From Nocardia vulneris (GTDB lineage: Bacteria; Actinomycetota; Actinomycetes; Mycobacteriales; Mycobacteriaceae): 64,000 nucleotides of DNA. A program made the translations under genes and the position numbers. Below are positions 25,849-34,719 of this stretch, piece by piece. Location: NCBI RefSeq assembly GCF_001613425.1, contig NZ_BDCI01000011.1:1-64000 (forward strand). Reading direction: 5' to 3'. The notes beneath the pieces were generated by a model. That model was given only the letters and a program-made list of their open reading frames with translations, was not told the DNA's origin and made no database searches. Position 1 is the first letter of the stretch. Each line of letters opens with the position of its first letter.

Positions 25849-26522
25849 GTCCGGTCTCCTCCGCAGGTCGCGAGCAGGCCGTCGACGATCGCGGTCAGAC
25901 CCTCGCGATGCGAATCCCGGGCGGTGAGTTCGGGCCAGCGTTGCGCGACCGCCGCGAGATGCGGGTGGGTGTCGGCCGGGACGGCGCCGATGGCCTGTTC
26001 CTCGTAGACGTCGGCGCCCCTGGCCCGGCGTCGTTCCCGGTGCACCCGCACGATCAGGTTGCCGACGATGTAGTACCAGATCGTGCGGTACACGGTGACG
26101 GCTTCCGCTGGCGTGCAACCGTAGTCGACCGCCGCGCCCAGCATCATCTCGACGAACCAGAGCGCGGAATCGGCCATCAGGTCGTCGCCGGTCAATACCT
26201 CGATGATCCACGGGCGCTCGGCGAGCAGTTCGAACAGCAGAGTCGCCGTGGCGATGAGCCGGGCGCGGGGATCGGCCGGAAGTTCCGGGCGCGGAAGGCC
26301 TTTGGCGTGCGTCTCCAGCACCAGCAGGAGCAGTTCGTCTTTGTCGCGCACGTAGTAGTAGGGAGCCATGGGCGCGGTGCCGAGTTCGTGTGCCAGGCGC
26401 CGCATGGACAGCTTCTCCGACCCTTCGGACTCCAGGATGCGGGTGGCCGCGGCGACGACCGCCTCCAGGGACAACCGGGGTGGCCGGCCTGCGCTCTTCG
26501 CACGACGTGCTGCTGGGGGCAT
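25845..26522 (-). CDS. TetR-family regulator
   Basis: 225 aa. The helix-turn-helix (KLSMRRLAHELGTAPMAPYYYVRDKDELLLLVLE) lies at residues 38-70. The C-terminal domain contains the motif TVYRTIWYYIVGNL seen in TetR regulators of the TetR_C_2 type. It is convergent with the ABC operon and shares stop bases with it. Its own promoter faces the methylcitrate genes. Possible targets are the transporter operon or itself. Confidence 0.9.
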   Translation of the reverse strand: MPPAARRAKSAGRPPRLSLEAVVAAATRILESEGSEKLSMRRLAHELGTAPMAPYYYVRDKDELLLLVLETHAKGLPRPELPADPRARLIATATLLFELLAERPWIIEVLTGDDLMADSALWFVEMMLGAAVDYGCTPAEAVTVYRTIWYYIVGNLIVRVHRERRRARGADVYEEQAIGAVPADTHPHLAAVAQRWPELTARDSHREGLTAIVDGLLATCGGDRT

Positions 26523-26586
26523 TCATCCATCTTCCACGATGAGTTCCCCCAGCAGGGCAGGACCTGGCGGTTTCGGGTGATCGAGA

Positions 26587-27759
26587 TCAGGCGACGACCG
26601 AACGCTGTGGCACGCCGACGTATTCGCTCAGCGGGCGGATCAAGGCGTTGGATTCGCCCTGCTCGATGATGTGCGCGGCCCAGCCGGTGATGCGGCTCAT
26701 CACGAAGATCGGGGTGAACACCTCGATATCGAAGCCGAGCAGGTAGTACGCGGGCCCGGTCGGAAAGTCGAGATTGGGCTTGATGCCCGTGGCCTCGGTC
26801 ATCGTGCGTTCGAGGATCTCGTACATCCGCACCCACCGCGCGCCGTCGGTCGCGGCGGCGATGTCGAGGAAGGCCTGCTTCATGGTCGGCACCCGGGAGT
26901 CACCGTTCTTGTAGACCCGGTGGCCGAAGCCCATCACCTTTTCCTTGTTGGCCAGCTTGTCACGCAACCACTGTTCGGCCAGGGCGGGATCGCCGATCGC
27001 GAGCATGTCGTGCATGACCGCCTCGTTGGCGCCGCCGTGCAGCGGACCCTTGAGCGCGCCGATGGCCGCGGTCACCGCGCTGTAGATATCGGACAGCGTC
27101 GAGGTGACCACGCGCGCGGCGAAGGTGGACGCGTTGAAGCTGTGCTCGGCGTACAGGATCAGCGATACCTCGAACGCGTGCACCAGCTCCCGGGACGGGA
27201 CCTTGCCGAAGCACATGTTCAGGAAGTTCTCGGCGAAGCCCAGATGCGAATGCGGCGCGATCGGGTCCTGCCCGTGGCGGCGGCGGTGATCGGCGGCGAC
27301 GATGGTCGGCAGCACCGCCAGCATCCGTAACGCCTTGGCGCGGTTGGCCGCCGGGCTGTTGTCGGCCTCCGCCGGGTCCTCGGCGCCGAGGTAGCTGATC
27401 GCGGTGCGCACCACGTCCATCGGATGGCAGTTGTCGGGCATCTTGGTCACGAGCGACAACAGCGACCGATCGACGCGACGGGCGGCCCGCTCCTGCTGGC
27501 AGAACCGTTCCAGCTGAGCGTCGTTGGGCAGTTCACCGTGCCACAGCAGGTAGGCGACCTGCTCGAAACTGCAGTGCGCGGCCAGATCCTGCACGGCATA
27601 GCCGCGGTAGGTCAGCGAGTTGGTCTCCGGCACCACCTTGGACACCGCGGTGGTATCGACGACGACGCCCGCGAGCCCCTTGTAGATCGTCGGTATCGCG
27701 GAGGCACCCGTCGCCCGGTCGCCGTCGCGCACCGAATCGCTCAGCGCTGCTGCGTTCAT
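26587..27759 (-). CDS. prpC: 2-methylcitrate synthase / citrate synthase
   Basis: 390 aa from ATG 27759. It condenses propionyl-CoA with oxaloacetate in the methylcitrate cycle, usually also accepting acetyl-CoA. Citrate synthase signatures are visible: catalytic His in HSHLGFAENFL, the GALKGPLHGGANEAV loop, GFGHRVYKNGDSR and the catalytic Asp in NLDFPTGPAYYLLGF. It is the last gene of prpD-prpB-prpC, its start overlapping the prpB stop (TAATG). Length matches the family. Confidence 0.95.
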   Translation of the reverse strand: MNAAALSDSVRDGDRATGASAIPTIYKGLAGVVVDTTAVSKVVPETNSLTYRGYAVQDLAAHCSFEQVAYLLWHGELPNDAQLERFCQQERAARRVDRSLLSLVTKMPDNCHPMDVVRTAISYLGAEDPAEADNSPAANRAKALRMLAVLPTIVAADHRRRHGQDPIAPHSHLGFAENFLNMCFGKVPSRELVHAFEVSLILYAEHSFNASTFAARVVTSTLSDIYSAVTAAIGALKGPLHGGANEAVMHDMLAIGDPALAEQWLRDKLANKEKVMGFGHRVYKNGDSRVPTMKQAFLDIAAATDGARWVRMYEILERTMTEATGIKPNLDFPTGPAYYLLGFDIEVFTPIFVMSRITGWAAHIIEQGESNALIRPLSEYVGVPQRSVVA

Positions 27760-28673
27760 TACTGGTCCTTCCCCAGCCTGAAATTGAAGATCTCGGAGTC
27801 GAATTCGTTGTAGCGCTCGTACTCGAGCAGTTCGTAGAGCCTGCTGCGGTGCTGCATCCGGTCGAGCAGCCCCGCCTGGGTGCCCGCGGCGAAGATCTCG
27901 CGCAAGCCCTGTTCGGCGGCCCACATCGCCAGCCGCAGTGTGGATACGGGATAGATGACCGCGTTGTAACCGATCGACTCGAGCGCCTGCGCCGTCAGGA
28001 GCTCGGACTTGCCGAACTCGGTCATGTTGGCCAGCAACGGAATCGAGATCGCGGCGCGAAACTTCTCGAAATCGGCCGTGCTGTACAGCGCCTCGGTGAA
28101 GATCAAGTCGGCGCCGGCGTCGGCGTAGGCCTTCGCCCGTTCGACGGCGGCGTCGATGCCTTCGATCCCGGCGGCGTCGGTGCGCGCGCAGATCACGAAA
28201 TTCGGGTCGCGCCTTGCGGATACGGCCGCGCGCAGGCGGCGCACCATCTCCTGCGTCGGCACCACGGCCTTGCCGTCCAGGTGGCCGCAGCGCTTGGGGT
28301 TCACCTGGTCTTCGAGGTGGCATCCCGCGATACCGGCGTCCTCCAGCAGCGTCACGGTGCGGGCCGCGCTCATCGGCTCACCGAAACCGGTATCGGCGTC
28401 GATGAGCACGGGCAGATCCGTGACCCGCGCGATCTGGCGGCCACGCTCGGTGACCTCGCTGAGCGTGGTGAGCCCGATATCGGGCAGCGCGAGTTCGGCG
28501 GAGACCACCGCGCCCGAGACGTAGACGCCCTCGAACCCGATCTCCTGGATCAGCTTGGCCACCAACGGATTGAAAGCACCGGGTAGTCGCTGGATACTGC
28601 CCGAGGCCAAGCCCGCCCGGAAAGCCGCACGCTTGTCGGCGGCCGAGGTCGTCGCCGCCAGCAGGCCGGTCAT
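27759..28673 (-). CDS. prpB: 2-methylisocitrate lyase
   Basis: 304 aa from ATG 28673. It cleaves 2-methylisocitrate to pyruvate and succinate. It shows the PEP mutase/isocitrate lyase fold: GAFNPLVAKLIQEIGFEGVYVSGA, the metal site DADTGFGE, EDQVNPKRCGHLDGK with the catalytic KRCGH loop, and ARTDA. Overlaps prpD upstream by TGATG and prpC downstream by TAATG, so the three are translated as a unit. Confidence 0.96.
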   Translation of the reverse strand: MTGLLAATTSAADKRAAFRAGLASGSIQRLPGAFNPLVAKLIQEIGFEGVYVSGAVVSAELALPDIGLTTLSEVTERGRQIARVTDLPVLIDADTGFGEPMSAARTVTLLEDAGIAGCHLEDQVNPKRCGHLDGKAVVPTQEMVRRLRAAVSARRDPNFVICARTDAAGIEGIDAAVERAKAYADAGADLIFTEALYSTADFEKFRAAISIPLLANMTEFGKSELLTAQALESIGYNAVIYPVSTLRLAMWAAEQGLREIFAAGTQAGLLDRMQHRSRLYELLEYERYNEFDSEIFNFRLGKDQ

Positions 28674-30175
28674 CAGAACAGGCCCTTGGGCGACTGCGGC
28701 GAACGCGCCGGCACCTCGTCGGAGACGGTGAAGGTGAGCCCGCTCAGCTCGGCCGGCGCGAGCTCGGGCGTGCGCTGCGCGGCGTCGAGGAACCGATCCT
28801 GCTCGGCGGGCTCGATCACGCCTTCTGCGAGGGTGCGGAATTTGGCGATGTACTGCTCGCGGGCGAACGGGCGCGCGCCGAGCGGGTGTGCGTCGGCGAC
28901 GGCGAGTTCGTCGGTGATGACTTCGCCGCTCTTCAAGGTGATTTCGGCGCGCGCGCCGAATGCCTTCTCGTTGGGGTCGGTGGAGTGGTAGCGGCGGGTC
29001 CACTCGGCATCTTCGGCGGTGGAGATCTTGTTCCACAGTGCGACGGTGTCGGGCCGCTGGGCGCGCTCGGGCGCGTAGGAGCGCTCGTGATGCCAGGTGC
29101 CGTCCTGCAGGGCGACCGCGAAGATGTACATGATCGAGTGGTCGAGGGTTTCGCGCGAGGCCGCGGGATCGAACTTCTGCGGATCGCCGGATCCGGTGCC
29201 GATCACGTAGTGCGTGTGATGGCTGGTGTGCAGCACGATCGAGGCGATCTGGTCCAGATCGCCGACCCGCTCGCGCAGGCGGAACGCCAGATCGATCGGC
29301 GCTTGGCTCTGGTATTCGGCGGAGTGTTCCTTGGTGTAGGTGTCGAGAATTCCGCGCTTGGGCTCGCCCGGTCCGGGCAGCGGCACCGAGTACTCCGCCT
29401 TCGGCCCGCCGAGCAGCCAGGCGATCACCCCGTCCTCGCCCTCCCAGATCGGCGACGGCGCACCCTCACCGCGCATCGCCCGGTCGACGGCTTCGACGGC
29501 CATCTTGCCCGCGAACGCCGGGGCGTAGGCCTTCCAACTGGAGATCTCGCCCTTGCGGGACTGGCGGGTCGCGGTGGTGGTGTGCAGTGCCTGCCCGATG
29601 GCCTGGTAGATCGTCTCGGTGTCCAGCCCGAGCAGCGTGCCGATGCCCGCCGCGGCCGACGGCCCGAGATGGGCGACATGGTCGATCTTGTGCTCGTGCA
29701 AGCAGATCGCCCGCACCAGATCCACCTGGATCTCGTAACCCGTTGCCAGAGCACGGATCAGGTCGCGACCACTGCGCCCGGCGTGCTGGGCCACGGCCAG
29801 GATCGAGGGAATGTTGTCCCCGGGATGCGAGTACTCCGCCGCCAGAAATGTGTCGTGGAAGTCGAGTTCACGCACCGCGACACCATTGGCCCACGCCGCC
29901 CACTCCGGCGAGAAACGGCCCTCGACGCCGAAGACGGTCGCGCCCGGCTGGTACGGGTGGGTCAGCGCCTGGGCCCGCGCGTTGGCGACCGGACGCCGGG
30001 TGATGGACGCGGCCGCGACCGCGGCGTTGTCGATGATCCGGTTGACGATCATCTCCGCGGTCTCCGCCGCCACCTCGACCGGATCGGCGGCGACCTCGGC
30101 GATGCGCCAGGCGAGGTGCTCTTCGCGCGGGAACGGCTCAGCGGAGCGGTGGGTGCGAACGAGATGATTCTTCAT
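28673..30175 (-). CDS. prpD: 2-methylcitrate dehydratase
   Basis: 500 aa from ATG 30175, MmgE/PrpD family. It removes water from 2-methylcitrate. Family landmarks: [29 protein letters not shown] near the N-terminal third, [24 protein letters not shown], and DSxxxxIxxxL-like [16 protein letters not shown]. It is the first gene of the prp operon. The GCAAA/TTTGC inverted repeat 43-60 bases upstream suggests control by a PrpR/RamB-type regulator, which is not encoded in the window. Confidence 0.95.
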   Translation of the reverse strand: MKNHLVRTHRSAEPFPREEHLAWRIAEVAADPVEVAAETAEMIVNRIIDNAAVAAASITRRPVANARAQALTHPYQPGATVFGVEGRFSPEWAAWANGVAVRELDFHDTFLAAEYSHPGDNIPSILAVAQHAGRSGRDLIRALATGYEIQVDLVRAICLHEHKIDHVAHLGPSAAAGIGTLLGLDTETIYQAIGQALHTTTATRQSRKGEISSWKAYAPAFAGKMAVEAVDRAMRGEGAPSPIWEGEDGVIAWLLGGPKAEYSVPLPGPGEPKRGILDTYTKEHSAEYQSQAPIDLAFRLRERVGDLDQIASIVLHTSHHTHYVIGTGSGDPQKFDPAASRETLDHSIMYIFAVALQDGTWHHERSYAPERAQRPDTVALWNKISTAEDAEWTRRYHSTDPNEKAFGARAEITLKSGEVITDELAVADAHPLGARPFAREQYIAKFRTLAEGVIEPAEQDRFLDAAQRTPELAPAELSGLTFTVSDEVPARSPQSPKGLF

Positions 30176-30217
30176 GTTTCGCACGCTACCGAGCCGCGCG
30201 CGAGCCGGAACCGCCTC

Positions 30218-30235
30218 GCAAATGCCTATTTTTGC
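30218..30235 (-). promoter_or_regulatory. Candidate PrpR/RamB site GCAAA-N8-TTTGC before prpD
   Basis: An inverted repeat GCAAA (30218-30222) and TTTGC (30231-30235) lies 43 to 60 bases upstream of the prpD start. Mycobacterial PrpR and RamB recognise AAAG/TTTGCAAA-type boxes at prp and icl promoters, so this is a plausible operator. Identification by eye only. Confidence 0.5.
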
Positions 30236-30309
30236 GGAACCGGATCGGCGAAGTTGCGAAGGTTGTGTGCCCCGCTGCGACCGCATCTGACCGCGAAACC
30301 GCCGCCGGA

Positions 30310-30345
30310 ACACGAAAAACCCCCGGGGTTTCCGGGGGTTTCGTG
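30310..30345 (-). terminator. Strong hairpin terminator of the flavodoxin gene
   Basis: A long stem pairs ACACGAAAAACCCCCGG with CCGGGGGTTTCGTGT, with only two unpaired A residues and a 3-4 base loop. It lies 18 bases after the flavodoxin stop on the minus strand and separates that gene from prpD. On the minus strand the descending arm contains a TTTTT run. Confidence 0.85.
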
Positions 30346-30362
30346 TGCGTGCCTGCGAAAGG

Positions 30363-30836
30363 TCAGGACGGGGCGCCGATCCGGGAGCGCAGACCGACGG
30401 CGAAGGTGCGCGCCGCATCCAGATCGTCGGCGTCGGGGTGCCCCTTACGGATTCCGCCGACGATCTTGAGCGGCAGCCAGGTGTCGAAGCCGCGGCAGGT
30501 GAAGACGTCGACGACCGAGAAGCCCTTCTGCTCGATCAGCTTCGACAGCGTGCGGGTGTACTGCCGGAACTTCGGCTCGGGGAAGCCGCTGCTGGCGAAC
30601 ACGAATGCCTTGCCCTGCTGCCCCTCCGGCAGGGACTTGACGAAGTCACGCAGCTCCGGGTGGAAGGCCATGTTGAAAATGCCCGAGCCGAAGCCCACCA
30701 GGTCGTAGGTGGCGAGCTCGGCAGCGGTGATCTGGCCGGGCTCGACCACCCGGGCCTCCAGGATCTGGCCCATGACGTCGGCGATCCTCTTCGTGTTGCC
30801 ATGCGACACGGAGGTGCACACGATGATGGCCTTCAT
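30363..30836 (-). CDS. Flavodoxin-family protein
   Basis: 157 aa. The N-terminal FMN phosphate loop [12 protein letters not shown] (residues 8-19) matches the T/S-x-T-G-N-T loop, with SHGNT in place of TGNT. The GFGSGIFNM loop near 50 and FASSGF strand near 80 are the other FMN-contacting regions. Ribosome site AAAGGAG. Close relatives are annotated as flavodoxin or menaquinone-dependent protoporphyrinogen oxidase-like proteins. It could feed electrons to a P450 or reductase, but no partner is adjacent. Confidence 0.88.
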   Translation of the reverse strand: MKAIIVCTSVSHGNTKRIADVMGQILEARVVEPGQITAAELATYDLVGFGSGIFNMAFHPELRDFVKSLPEGQQGKAFVFASSGFPEPKFRQYTRTLSKLIEQKGFSVVDVFTCRGFDTWLPLKIVGGIRKGHPDADDLDAARTFAVGLRSRIGAPS

Positions 30837-31106
30837 GACGATGCTCCTTTCGCTTTCTCGAATTCACTGTGCTGCTGGTCAGAGCGGGTCACAGGCTCTC
30901 TTTCCGTAATGGTCCAGTCGCGAGCCACTCCGTCAGCCTATCGGTGCGGAATGGGTGGGGAAATTATCCGAACGGAGTAGTGCGCGTGCCTCCATTCACC
31001 CACGCTGTTCCGCTATCGCGGCGCAACAGGCAGGAGATATCGGGGGAATACGCGGCTCTGCAACCGTGGGCAGTGCCAAGACGACAGCGCCCGAAGGAGC
31101 AGACAG

Positions 31107-31775
31107 ATGTCCGAGGCATTATGCGAAAATCCGACCTGCCGCAGCGCCGTGGCGATCGAAACATTGCGATCCACGCCACCGGCCGACGATGTGCGCGTGT
31201 GCCCCGATTGCCTGTCTCGTTTTTTCGAGACACTGCGGCAATTGCCGGTGCTGTACGCGCGGTGCGGCGAGTTACTGCAGGGCGAGCGCAACCGCAGGAT
31301 GGCACCGGCCCGGGGCGGACTGCGCCAGGGCATCGTCCTCAAGGACGCGCTGGTCGAAGCCCGCACCGAGGTGCTGGCGCTCGCGGCCTCGTGGGCGGCC
31401 ATGGTGGTGGACGAGGCCCGGCCACCGCGGCGGCCGCGCCGCGACATCAGCACGCTGGTGGATTTCCTGCTGCAGTACGGGGATTGGCTGGCCGCGCATC
31501 CGGCGATCGTCGACGCGATGGACGAGTTCGCCGAGGTGCACGCCCTGGCCCAGCAGGTGATCGACCCGGTGCCGAACCAGATCGAGGTGGGCGACTGCGA
31601 CCGCCCAGGGTGCCACCAGAAGGTGTACGCCCAGCTGGCTACGGCCGGGCCGGGCGACAGCCTGGTGCGTTGCTCGGCGGGGCACAGCTGGCAGCCGCAT
31701 CAGTGGCTGGCGTTGCAGCGACGGGTCAGCCGGCCGCAGCGGCACGCCGTGCGGCGCGGGGAGGCGGTCGCATGA
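31107..31775 (+). CDS. Zinc-ribbon-containing protein, phage/mobile-element style
   Basis: 222 aa with AAGGAG ribosome site. Two cysteine clusters can be seen: an N-terminal CENPTC...CPDC set (residues 6-35) that fits a zinc ribbon, and a C-terminal CDRPGCHQ...CSAGH set (about 168-195) that fits a second one. The middle is helical (LVEARTEVLALAASWAAMVVDEA). Proteins of this layout are found in actinomycete prophages and integrated elements. It overlaps the following HTH gene by ATGA. Confidence 0.7.
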   Translation: MSEALCENPTCRSAVAIETLRSTPPADDVRVCPDCLSRFFETLRQLPVLYARCGELLQGERNRRMAPARGGLRQGIVLKDALVEARTEVLALAASWAAMVVDEARPPRRPRRDISTLVDFLLQYGDWLAAHPAIVDAMDEFAEVHALAQQVIDPVPNQIEVGDCDRPGCHQKVYAQLATAGPGDSLVRCSAGHSWQPHQWLALQRRVSRPQRHAVRRGEAVA

Positions 31776-31963
31776 GCATGCGTTTGGCCGACCGGCGCCT
31801 GGTGCCGACCGAACTCGCCGCGCTCGCCGCGGGAGTCAAGCAGGAGACCATCAGGAAATGGGCGAGTCGCGGCAAGCTGACCCGGTACGGCAGACCCGGT
31901 CGCGCCGAGTACGACCTGTCCGAGATTTTCGTACTGCTCGGCGACCCGGAACCGGTCCGATAG
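31772..31963 (+). CDS. Small MerR-like helix-turn-helix protein (63 aa)
   Basis: ATG 31772 overlaps the preceding stop. Residues 11-45 (VPTELAALAAGVKQETIRKWASRGKLTRYGRPGRAEYDLSEIF) form a MerR/excisionase-type winged helix, with helix-turn-helix plus the YDLSEI wing-ending helix. It is encoded with the zinc-ribbon protein as a two-gene unit closed by a strong terminator at 31971. The pair looks like a small regulatory cassette, possibly of mobile-element origin. Confidence 0.78.
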   Translation: MSMRLADRRLVPTELAALAAGVKQETIRKWASRGKLTRYGRPGRAEYDLSEIFVLLGDPEPVR

Positions 31964-31970
31964 CGAGAAC

Positions 31971-32013
31971 GCGGGCACAGCAACAGCTTTCGTATAGCTG
32001 TCGCTGTGCCCGC
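31971..32013 (+). terminator. Long hairpin terminator after the zinc-ribbon/HTH pair
   Basis: An 18-bp stem with one mismatch (GCGGGCACAGCAACAGCT against AGCTGTCGCTGTGCCCGC) closes over a 7-base loop eight bases after the HTH stop codon. There is no T-run, as often in high-GC actinomycetes. It also separates this unit from the convergent SARP gene. Confidence 0.8.
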
Positions 32014-32099
32014 GCCGGTTGTGCGGTGCCCGCCGCGGCCGTCCGGTGCCCCGGGGGCGATCCCGATGGCCGCTGCGACGGGCCTTCAGTGCGCCGGGC

Positions 32100-32888
32100 T
32101 CACCCGGCACGCCGCGCCGGTTCGAACAGCGCCGGCCGGGGCAGACTTTCACCTCCGGCCAGAATGGCCCGTTCCAGCTTGCGCAGCTCATCGGAGGGTT
32201 CCAGCCCGACCTGCTGGATCAGCGTGGCCCGCGCCCGCTGATAGACCTCCAAGGCCTCGGCCGTGCGCCCGCAGCGGTACAGGGCGAGCATCAGGTAGCC
32301 ATAGGTCTCTTCCCACAGCGGATGCGCGTCGACATGTGCTTGCAGGTCGGGCACGATCTCCCAGGCCCGGCCGAGCGCCAGCTCGATCCGGAACCGGGAC
32401 AGTTCCGCGGCCACCCGGCGCTCGGTGAGCGGGTAGGCGATGCGCTGGATGCGACCGCTGGGCACATCCGCGAGCACCGGTCCGCGCCACAGCCGCAACG
32501 CCATCCGCAGCGCGACCAGCGCGCCCGTGAGATTGCCGTCCTGCTCCTGCACCCTGGCCTGGGTCAGCAGGTCGTCGAACTGCGCGCTGTCCAGGTTCGA
32601 TGGGTCGAAGACCAGCCGATACCCGGGCGCGCGCGTCTCGATGGCGGCCGGGCAACCGCTGTCGGCGAGCACCCGGCGCAGCACCGAGATGCAGATCTGG
32701 ATCTGCGATCGTGCCGTCGCCGGGGGTTCGCCGTCCCACACCGCATCGGTCAGGCTTTCGATCGAGGTGACGCGGTTTGCCTCCAGTGCGAGCAAGCCGA
32801 GTACGGCTCGCTGCCGGTACGAGTCGAGCCGAGGCATTCCCGTATCACCTTCGATCTCCAGCGGACCGAGAATTCTGATCTCAACCAT
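32100..32888 (-). CDS. SARP-family pathway activator 1
   Basis: 262 aa from ATG 32888 (an in-frame ATG at 32903 adds five residues). N-terminal OmpR-like winged helix (VEIRILGPLEIEGDTG, RQRAVLGLLALEANRVTSIESLTDAVW, RSQIQICISVLRRVL, APGYRLV), then the bacterial transcriptional activation domain (about 100-250, ALRMALRLWRGPVLADVPSG). Size equals minimal SARPs such as ActII-ORF4. They bind direct repeats upstream of biosynthetic genes. It marks the left edge of the large biosynthetic cluster. Confidence 0.92.
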   Translation of the reverse strand: MVEIRILGPLEIEGDTGMPRLDSYRQRAVLGLLALEANRVTSIESLTDAVWDGEPPATARSQIQICISVLRRVLADSGCPAAIETRAPGYRLVFDPSNLDSAQFDDLLTQARVQEQDGNLTGALVALRMALRLWRGPVLADVPSGRIQRIAYPLTERRVAAELSRFRIELALGRAWEIVPDLQAHVDAHPLWEETYGYLMLALYRCGRTAEALEVYQRARATLIQQVGLEPSDELRKLERAILAGGESLPRPALFEPARRAG

Positions 32889-33137
32889 TGTGTGTCCATC
32901 CATCTCAACCGGACTCGTCGAGCGAATCCGTTGTTGCATCCCTACTTCCACTATCAAAACCGACCGCCACCGGCCCGCCAATCCATCCTGTGGGAGCACA
33001 CTGCGTCGAAAGGAGTAGCCGGGTCACACAAACGTCGCATCGATGCCCTCGATAATCGGGGCGTGCGCTCGGTTTTGCCATTGTTTATTCGATCTCGTGT
33101 CGGTCGGCGGCCGAATCTCGCAGCGCTCGCACGATAA

Positions 33138-33182
33138 ACGGCCCGTGGTCCGGGGCGGGTGCCCCCGATGACCACGGGCCGT
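33138..33182 (-). terminator. Hairpin terminator of the cupin gene
   Basis: A perfect 13-bp stem (ACGGCCCGTGGTC with GACCACGGGCCGT) encloses a 19-base loop that itself can pair GGGG with CCCC. It lies 29 bases after the cupin stop on the minus strand and is followed by CGTTTATCG on that strand. Between 33024 and 33137 no gene is seen; this stretch should hold the SARP 1 promoter. Confidence 0.8.
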
Positions 33183-33211
33183 CGAATCTCTTTGTGCTAT
33201 AGGGGAAATCG

Positions 33212-33553
33212 TCAGGACGTCGGCGCAGGCGGGTCGGGTAGTTCGATGACCACCAGGACCAGAGCTTGGTCGGCGAGGTTGTAGAGCCGGTACGGCGCGG
33301 GCAGGCCGCCGCCGCGGATGATCTGACCGGTGGTCAGGGTGGTCCGGCTGAGCACATGATCGTGCTCGTCGACCACCTCGACCGGACCACCGGAGAGCAC
33401 GACGGTGATCGAGGAGCGCGGGTCGTGGTGCAGGGTGCCGCACCGGTCCGGCGGTACGCGTTCCATCCAGCACGTCACGCCGTCCTCCTCGACCAGGACG
33501 GTGCGGTCATCTTCGTCCGGGGCGACCTCGGCCCGGGCGTCGTTCGACGTCAT
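33212..33553 (-). CDS. Single-domain cupin protein
   Basis: 113 aa from ATG 33553, or 126 aa from ATG 33592 (see the repeat feature). The cupin core spans the whole chain: CGTLHHDPRSSITVVLSGGPVEVVDEHDHVL holds motif 1 with a HH pair as likely metal ligands, and LPAPYRLYNLADQALVLVVIEL is motif 2. The usual H-x-H-x3-E-x6-G is only partly kept (LHHDPRSSITVVLSGG). It could be a small enzyme or binding protein for a phenolic substrate of the cluster. It sits between the two SARP genes in the same orientation. Confidence 0.75.
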   Translation of the reverse strand: MTSNDARAEVAPDEDDRTVLVEEDGVTCWMERVPPDRCGTLHHDPRSSITVVLSGGPVEVVDEHDHVLSRTTLTTGQIIRGGGLPAPYRLYNLADQALVLVVIELPDPPAPTS

Positions 33554-33629
33554 GTCGTTTCCCTTGTCGAATGTTCCTGCGGCGCAGATCATGTCGGTTC
33601 CTTCGTCGAATGGTCCTGCGGTGCAGCAG
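33552..33629. repeat. 39-bp imperfect tandem repeat duplicating the cupin translation start
   Basis: Two adjacent 39-base units, 33552-33590 and 33591-33629, share most positions (both read ATGTCG...TCGAATG-TCCTGCGG-GCAG on the plus strand). On the minus strand each unit ends in a ribosome site plus ATG (AAGGGAAACGACATG and GAAGGAACCGACATG). The duplication thus gives the cupin two in-frame starts 13 codons apart. Confidence 0.75.
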
Positions 33630-33859
33630 TTTCCGTCGGCATCCCGGTTCGCATGCCTGCCCCCTTTCTACGTGTCCGATATTAGCGATGCTCGGTCGAC
33701 CGGATAAAAGTGTGGTAAATCTCGTGTAAAAGCTGACGGGATCGGCGCCGGGGCCGTGCAGGTCACAATGGCCGCGTACCACTTTTTGGTCATCGCCGCA
33801 CCGTTGGGTGAATTCGGTGCAGTTATTGCCGTTCGCTGTGATTCCCGGGCGGGCGCGAC

Positions 33860-33879
33860 AAGAATGGCCGGACATTCTT
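33860..33879 (-). terminator. Short hairpin downstream of SARP 2
   Basis: AAGAATG and CATTCTT pair over a 6-base loop, 40 bases after the SARP 2 stop on the minus strand. It is a weak terminator candidate. The rest of the 33554-33918 spacer contains the tandem repeat near the cupin and no gene. Confidence 0.4.
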
Positions 33880-33918
33880 ATCCGGACAAAAGGGACGGGC
33901 CCGTCGACTCGGGACGGG

Positions 33919-34719
33919 TTACACGCTCGCCGGCTCGGGCACCCGCAGGATCTCCTGCTCCAGTTCCAGCATCTGGGCCGAGGGGCCGAGGCCCAGCTCG
34001 CGATCGAGGACTCGGCGCAGCTCCTGACAGGCGCGCAGCGCGTCCGCGCGCCGGCCGGATCGGTGCAGCGCGGCGATCAGGCGCAGGTGGAAGGATTCGT
34101 CGAGCGGGTGATCGGCGACGAGTTCGCGCAGTGCCGCAACGAGATCGGCGAACTGCCCCAGGGCCATCAGCGCGTCGGCGTGGCAAGCGAGCACGCGCAA
34201 CCGGCGCTCGTCGAGGTAGTTGACGTAGCTGCTCACGATCGGCCCCGGTGTCACGTGCGGCAGCGCGCTCGAACCCTGCCACAGCCGCAGCGCGTCCTGC
34301 GCCAGGACGGCGGCGGCCTCGGGCAGGCCCCGGCGCAGCAGCGTCACGCTGCGCTCGCCCCAGGCGTCGAACCGCCCGGCGTCGATCTGCGCGGCGTCCG
34401 CCACCAGCCGGTAGCCGGTCGGATCGGTGCGCACGATCTGCTCGCCGGGCACGCCCAGGTAGCGGCCGAGTGCGCGGCGCAAATGGTAGATGTGTACGCG
34501 GACAGTGGTTTCCGGGTGTCCGGGCGGGCGGCCACCCCAGAGTTCGGTGCCGAGGGCGGCCACGCTCACCGGACGATCGGCCCGGGCCAGCAGGGCGGCC
34601 AGGATGGTCTTGACCTTCGCGCCCTGCACGGCGTAGGCGCGATCGGCGGTACCCACCTGGAGCGGGCCGAGCACGGTGAACCGCACCTCGTTCCGCGGGC
34701 GTGTTTCCGATACTTCCAT
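33919..34719 (-). CDS. SARP-family pathway activator 2
   Basis: 266 aa from ATG 34719. Same layout as SARP 1: winged helix (VRFTVLGPLQVGTADRAYAVQGAKVKTILAALLARADRPVSVAALGTELW, ETTVRVHIYHLRRAL, DPTGYRLVADAAQIDAGRF) and activation domain (LAQDALRLWQGSSALPHVT to the C-terminus). Only moderately similar to SARP 1, so not a recent duplicate. It is transcribed toward the cupin and away from the two-component system. The intergenic palindrome at 34860 is well placed to control it. Confidence 0.92.
   Translation of the reverse strand: MEVSETRPRNEVRFTVLGPLQVGTADRAYAVQGAKVKTILAALLARADRPVSVAALGTELWGGRPPGHPETTVRVHIYHLRRALGRYLGVPGEQIVRTDPTGYRLVADAAQIDAGRFDAWGERSVTLLRRGLPEAAAVLAQDALRLWQGSSALPHVTPGPIVSSYVNYLDERRLRVLACHADALMALGQFADLVAALRELVADHPLDESFHLRLIAALHRSGRRADALRACQELRRVLDRELGLGPSAQMLELEQEILRVPEPASV

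Noticed and set aside
33057..33137. Small frames downstream of the cupin terminator
   Set aside because: No ribosome sites and AT/GC third-position pattern not coding; treated as the SARP 1 promoter.
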